Shown here piece by piece: positions 33,807 to 37,746 of a stretch of 37,746 nt of DNA. Source of the stretch: Gammaproteobacteria bacterium (GTDB lineage: Bacteria; Pseudomonadota; Gammaproteobacteria; Eutrophobiales; Eutrophobiaceae); assembly GCA_021773215.1 (NCBI GenBank), contig JAJFKM010000045.1:1-37746 (forward strand). Reading direction: 5' to 3'. The translations under genes were made by a program, and so were the position numbers. Under the pieces are notes generated by a model. The model saw only the letters and a program-made list of their open reading frames with translations. It was not told the DNA's origin and ran no database searches. Every line of letters begins with the position of its first letter. Position 1 is the stretch's first letter.

Positions 33807-34762
33807 AATGTCACAACCCCCTGACGTAAGGCTGTACCTATTGCTAATAAGCAACGAGACTGCAATTCAGAAGGTATCCTATCAGGTGCATCAATCAATT
33901 CATTTACATCAAGCATACGTGCTGGAATTTGTAACTGATCAGTCAGGTATTCAGTAATTCCGGGTATCTCTTTACCGATCGGTGTCATCACTAATGCAGA
34001 TACCTGTGGTTGAGAAAAATGACTCTCATAAAAATCCATTGAACGCTGAACTTCAATAACGATACTATCCAACCAGCGTTGACATGATTCATCATCCATC
34101 ACACTCAAAACTGATTCAGGCAGAAGTGATGTGCCGACATTTATTGTACGTGAGAGATACAAAGACGATTGCCTAGTGATTGTGATCAGACCCTGATGTC
34201 GGCCAGCATATATTAACGCTACGCCACCGACATCCTCTGGCAGCATCGCAGCAATATTTCTTAACGCGAGCTCTGGGATATCAATAATGTTGAGATTAAG
34301 ATCCGCATTATTTAATTGGTCTATTAACGCTTTAACCCTGTTAGATTTTGCAACAACGGCATACATCATTTTATTATTGCCAGCAGCTTTATAGGCAGGC
34401 GCCTCAAATACATCGACCACTGCGTCATCAATGTGAAAATCAATCAATTCTTTTACTCGCCAACGTATAGCCGCACGTAATTCTTCAGGTTGCACATCAG
34501 GGGCTTCTACTAATAATAGATTGTAATCACCGAGCTCCAGTGAACTCAGACATTCATATTGATCAAGATCATATTGTTTGGTCAGTCGCACTATTTCTGC
34601 ATCACGAATAGAAATGTTCTCTATTTCCTGTACTTCACAAAGGTCCAAAATCGGAGGCAGGTCTTTTTCACGGCGGATACGGGCTATTGCTATCGCATTC
34701 TCATTAGAGCAAATGGCAACCTTGGCATCTTTCTTAAGTTTTTTTTTGAAAAAGTCCAGCAA
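33803..34762 (-). CDS. mshI: MSHA biogenesis protein MshI (PilM-like)
   Basis: A 319-residue cytoplasmic actin-like protein of the PilM/GspL-cytoplasmic type. It begins LDFFKKKLKKDAKVAICSNENAIAIARIRR, and shows the LRAAIRWRVKELIDFHIDDAVVDVFEAP segment typical of these proteins and a GGVALIYAGRHQGLITITR strand pair. It recruits MshE to the membrane with the PilN-like protein. The start is TTG at 34762 with AGGGG eight bases upstream; the ATG at 34767 is in a different frame and too close to that ribosome site. It starts the mshI-to-mshP run after a 328-bp gap. Confidence 0.88.
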   Translation of the reverse strand: MLDFFKKKLKKDAKVAICSNENAIAIARIRREKDLPPILDLCEVQEIENISIRDAEIVRLTKQYDLDQYECLSSLELGDYNLLLVEAPDVQPEELRAAIRWRVKELIDFHIDDAVVDVFEAPAYKAAGNNKMMYAVVAKSNRVKALIDQLNNADLNLNIIDIPELALRNIAAMLPEDVGGVALIYAGRHQGLITITRQSSLYLSRTINVGTSLLPESVLSVMDDESCQRWLDSIVIEVQRSMDFYESHFSQPQVSALVMTPIGKEIPGITEYLTDQLQIPARMLDVNELIDAPDRIPSELQSRCLLAIGTALRQGVVTL

Positions 34763-35090
34763 CTCATTACCCCTGTTGAAATTTTAGTTGTAAATCTCTC
34801 TTAAAATTTATGTCTCAAATAAGTGACGATATTACGCCCATAATTTAATAGTTAACTGGAGTTTTCCACTCTAAGTTATTAATGTCAAATAGTTTTATGT
34901 CATTTTATGGACTAACAAACTTGACTACCGACTGAGGCAGGCAATAAAGTTTGGACCATAAATTGGTAATTTCAGATATTTTAAAAATTAAAGTGGCGCT
35001 GCGACATGAAAAAAGGGAGGGGCTATTTAAAATAGTGACGCTATAATATTGATTTTATTATGCTTATTTATTTGTAAACACTTACTTTAA
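34763..35090. other. Non-coding gap between mshQ and mshI
   Basis: An AT-rich 328-bp stretch without a plausible gene. On the minus strand it holds one perfect -35 box TTGACA (complement of 34883-34888) but only a poor -10 candidate AAAACT 17 bp downstream. A small CTATTT-T-AAATAG hairpin followed by CCCCTCCCTTTTTT lies near 35018-35036 and could be a weak terminator for mshQ. The gap length suggests that mshI and the genes after it have their own promoter. Confidence 0.55.
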
Positions 35091-37746
35091 TTACCAGGGC
35101 TCACGTATATAGATAAACTCATCTGGACCTTTGAATAAACCAAAATCAATACGACCACTCGGTTCGTCGTCATACGGTCCATCATTATTGCCATCGTCGT
35201 CAACCCAGTCATAGCGTAAATGATCGTATATCAGCGAACCAACACAGGCGGTTGCATCATTACAGCCCAAATTTCCAGTAATATTCACAAAGCCAGTATT
35301 ATCTTCGCCCGGCGCGGAAAATGTGGCACCCGTATCACCTGCACCTGTCGGATTATTAAATGTTGTAATAGATGTTGTACCAGCACCTATTGTCATTGTG
35401 GCATCGCCAAGTTGTAATGAGCCACCACCGGTATCTCCATTTTGCAAGCGCAAGTGATCTCTCAACTCCAGTGTCCCCGAGAATGTACAACTATCATCGG
35501 TATGAATTACAAATCCTGTTCCATTAAAATATTCTGTAATTACGGCTGGACTCAAAGTTAATAATTCCGACCCCACAGCAGTACCAATAGTAAAACGCCC
35601 AAAGCGTAACTGATCCAAACTCAGTGCAGTGCCACCCGTATCTGTTAAGGCCGTATAATCATCGCATGTGTCATCATCATCAACGTCATAACAAACATCA
35701 TCAGTATCGTAGAGAGAACCTGTAACGCTATCAACTTCTATAAGTACGTCTACACTCGCTATAAAAGGCGCGCCTTCAGCAGCACTAATATCAACTGTTG
35801 AACGGTCAAACATAAAAGTATCACGATCACCAATCGTATTATTTAGCGAGAATACACCTAGCCCATCAGTAAAATCATCATCACCCGTAACCGTAACGGT
35901 TGCGAGCGCAGCACTGATAAAATTTGAACCATTGTTGACGCCGTTATCACTAAAACTTCGGTCAAGTACGGTTGGTAATTTCCAATAGTCTGTTGCAGCC
36001 GTCCCACCATCGCCATAATTAACGGTTGGGTCGCCGTATGTGTTAACAGCAGAAACTGTAATCTGAGGCACTACATTGTAAGAAAACACCTCATCCATAT
36101 AAGTGAAATTTCCTGCGGCACAAGTATTAAGTAAAGACGGACTACCGTTACCCGTTATTAAAAATCTGTCAGGAATAAAACGGCCTACAGAACCATTGTT
36201 AGGATTAGAAACAAGATCAATATTAGAACTACGTCCCGTAATAGCCTGTCCCGTAGACAAATAATCTGAGCCATCAGCCTTCATGGTCATGGTGCCAACT
36301 TCGTCATAATAAATCGTAGTTATGGTTCCAAAACCACCCGCAAATGAAGCTGCTGTTACAACAGGCGCTGTTAATGTGCCACTGTCTTCTAGATTACCTA
36401 ATGTGCCCGCACTGGGTGAAAAGGGTGCTACCGCACTTAATGTAATATCTATCGCACCAGTACCCTGAAAATTAGGTGTCGCCGCTAATGCACCACCACC
36501 ATTATTATCAGTAAGAACGGCATTTGTGTCCGGTATTCCATCATCTGCTGCACAACCCGGATCAACAACAAGATCACAGCCCGTTGCATCAACCGATCCA
36601 TCATCGTCACCTGTTCCCCAATTAACAGCAGCAATAGTCGTACGAAAGTCTTCACCTGCCTTTACAAATCTCGTGCCCGTCGCATCGACAGCAGCAGGGT
36701 TTGCTCCAGCTCCCGAATCCTGAATTACACCGACCACAACACCAAATGGACGTACGACAAATGCATTACTAATGCCAGTTGCAAATTCACCGGAACCCGT
36801 TACTCCATCGTCCAATAACAATTCATAACGCGCATGTAATTCCAATGAACCGGCATCAGGATAAGTTAAGACAATTTCAGCGGCAGCATTTGCACCGAAC
36901 TCAAGATCAACTGCTTCATAAGAAGACACTGTTGTCGCAACGGTGTCATCAGTACTGGTATCAATATCGACACCTGCAGCTGGTAATGCGGCATTAATAT
37001 TATCGATATTCAATTCTCTACCGGCACACGCAGTTGGGTTTTTACATTCCGCACCAAGTTCGATACTAACGACATCCCCTGATCCCAAAAGTGACTCGCA
37101 TACTGTTGGATCATCCTCATCTGCATTTAAAACTTGCAGGTTATATGTTTTAGTATTAAATCCAGTATTAGATGGTTTGCCTGAAATTTGTGTCGTTATG
37201 GTGTTATTAGTGTCCGTCACATTGTTGAAAATAATAGTGGTAAATTCAAAAGTGACACTTGGATCATCGTTAGCATCGGCTATGCCACCATCTTCATCCG
37301 GGCTCGTCGTAATATCAATTTCAAACGTCTCCGAATTCCCAGCGACAGCAAATTCATTGTAACTCAGCGGAATGGTAACGCTACTTTCACCAATTGGAAA
37401 TTCATAACTGAAATCACCATTGTCCGGTGTACCCGGTGTCGGATCAGAAAATGATCCGGTACCACTACTCGGTATTCCCCATTCGCCGAGATTGGTTGAC
37501 GTATTAAAATCTATCGTGGTAAGCGACGTATGGTTAACCGTTGTGTCCGTATTATCTTTTGCTGTTATTGTGACATCGACAGGTAAACACGTAATTCCTG
37601 TTAATGAACTAAAATCGATATCATAATGATTTACAGTAGTCGAAACACAGGTTGGATAACAAAACACCTCAGAGAAAACCAGAATACTGGCTTGCTCATT
37701 AGTATGACTTCTTTCTGCATCGTTAAATATATCTTCTTCAAATGCC
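35091..37746 (-). CDS. mshQ: MshQ-like large surface protein, C-terminal part (cut by window edge)
   Basis: At least 884 residues are visible; the frame is open to the window end, so the 5' part lies outside. A GTG at 37667 is in frame but the upstream codons (AFEEDIFNDAERS and on) are clearly coding, so it is not the start. Composition is that of a secreted beta-rich adhesin: much Asp, Thr, Gly and Ser, almost no Lys. The C-terminal part shows DUF6701/MshQ features: GRFIPDRFLITG, RFGRFTIGTAVGSELLTL, ITEYFNGTGFVIHTDDSC and the end SGRIDFGLFKGPDEFIYIREPW. Asp-rich loops (for example DWVDDDGNNDG) could bind calcium. MshQ is usually the last gene of the locus; here it is upstream of mshI. Confidence 0.87.
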   Translation of the reverse strand, partial: AFEEDIFNDAERSHTNEQASILVFSEVFCYPTCVSTTVNHYDIDFSSLTGITCLPVDVTITAKDNTDTTVNHTSLTTIDFNTSTNLGEWGIPSSGTGSFSDPTPGTPDNGDFSYEFPIGESSVTIPLSYNEFAVAGNSETFEIDITTSPDEDGGIADANDDPSVTFEFTTIIFNNVTDTNNTITTQISGKPSNTGFNTKTYNLQVLNADEDDPTVCESLLGSGDVVSIELGAECKNPTACAGRELNIDNINAALPAAGVDIDTSTDDTVATTVSSYEAVDLEFGANAAAEIVLTYPDAGSLELHARYELLLDDGVTGSGEFATGISNAFVVRPFGVVVGVIQDSGAGANPAAVDATGTRFVKAGEDFRTTIAAVNWGTGDDDGSVDATGCDLVVDPGCAADDGIPDTNAVLTDNNGGGALAATPNFQGTGAIDITLSAVAPFSPSAGTLGNLEDSGTLTAPVVTAASFAGGFGTITTIYYDEVGTMTMKADGSDYLSTGQAITGRSSNIDLVSNPNNGSVGRFIPDRFLITGNGSPSLLNTCAAGNFTYMDEVFSYNVVPQITVSAVNTYGDPTVNYGDGGTAATDYWKLPTVLDRSFSDNGVNNGSNFISAALATVTVTGDDDFTDGLGVFSLNNTIGDRDTFMFDRSTVDISAAEGAPFIASVDVLIEVDSVTGSLYDTDDVCYDVDDDDTCDDYTALTDTGGTALSLDQLRFGRFTIGTAVGSELLTLSPAVITEYFNGTGFVIHTDDSCTFSGTLELRDHLRLQNGDTGGGSLQLGDATMTIGAGTTSITTFNNPTGAGDTGATFSAPGEDNTGFVNITGNLGCNDATACVGSLIYDHLRYDWVDDDGNNDGPYDDEPSGRIDFGLFKGPDEFIYIREPW

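Noticed and set aside
34765-34767. ATG just upstream of mshI, which would imply a frameshift
   Set aside because: It is out of frame with mshI and only 3 nt from AGGGG; the TTG at 34762 has proper spacing and starts the intact frame.
37665-37667. GTG as start of the MshQ-like gene
   Set aside because: Coding sequence continues in frame upstream to the window edge; the gene is truncated by the window, not started here.

Overview
The window looks like chromosome of an AT-rich gammaproteobacterium. Two well-known gene neighbourhoods support this: tyrU-glyT-thrT-tufB at the left edge, and the dprA/def/fmt/rsmB/trkA neighbourhood in the middle. I cannot place it to genus. There is no rRNA, CRISPR array, transposase or phage gene, and coding density is very high. 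Nearly all genes lie in tightly packed, often overlapping operons.

Layout. (1) 1-615, minus strand: tRNA-Tyr, tRNA-Gly and tRNA-Thr, then the start of tuf, behind a TTGACA-type promoter at 631-659. (2) 679-6732, minus strand: tsaC, topA, smg, dprA and a LysM-domain envelope protein, covering tRNA modification, DNA topology and DNA uptake/processing. (3) 6885-17516, plus strand and divergent: def, fmt, rsmB, a DUF4390 protein, the NtrY/NtrX-type two-component system, the potassium system trkA-trkH, a small methyltransferase and a TPR protein. Many stops and starts overlap, so this is probably one long transcription unit. The NtrX-like regulator has lost key ATPase residues. (4) 17513-18967: a class-1B-like dihydroorotate dehydrogenase (minus) and trmL (plus). 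(5) 18969-37746, minus strand: an almost complete MSHA-type type IV pilus locus. In transcription order it reads mshQ (5' end outside the window), mshI, a PilN-like gene, mshJ, mshK, mshL, mshM, mshN, mshE, mshG, an MshF-like prepilin, a 198-residue membrane protein, mshA, a Wzy/PglL-type oligosaccharyltransferase-like gene, mshC, mshD, mshO and mshP.

How the pilus genes fit together. MshE (ATPase with a MshEN cyclic-di-GMP-type domain) and MshG (platform) drive assembly. MshI, the PilN-like protein and MshJ form the inner-membrane/periplasmic alignment complex. MshL (secretin lipoprotein), MshK, MshM and MshN form the outer-membrane and envelope-spanning part. MshA is the major pilin, and MshC, MshD, MshO, MshP and the MshF-like protein are minor pilins, with MshQ a probable large surface/tip protein. 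No prepilin peptidase or retraction ATPase is in the window, so those must be encoded elsewhere.

The most interesting part is around mshA. A membrane protein with an internal duplication sits in the position of mshB in the Vibrio-type locus. A structured 231-bp leader precedes mshA. A perfect 24-nt palindromic terminator follows mshA and lies inside the first codons of the next gene. That next gene is an O-antigen-ligase/PglL-like protein with a periplasmic TPR tail, suggesting that this MSHA pilus may be glycosylated. All functional statements come from motif and context recognition; no database search was run.
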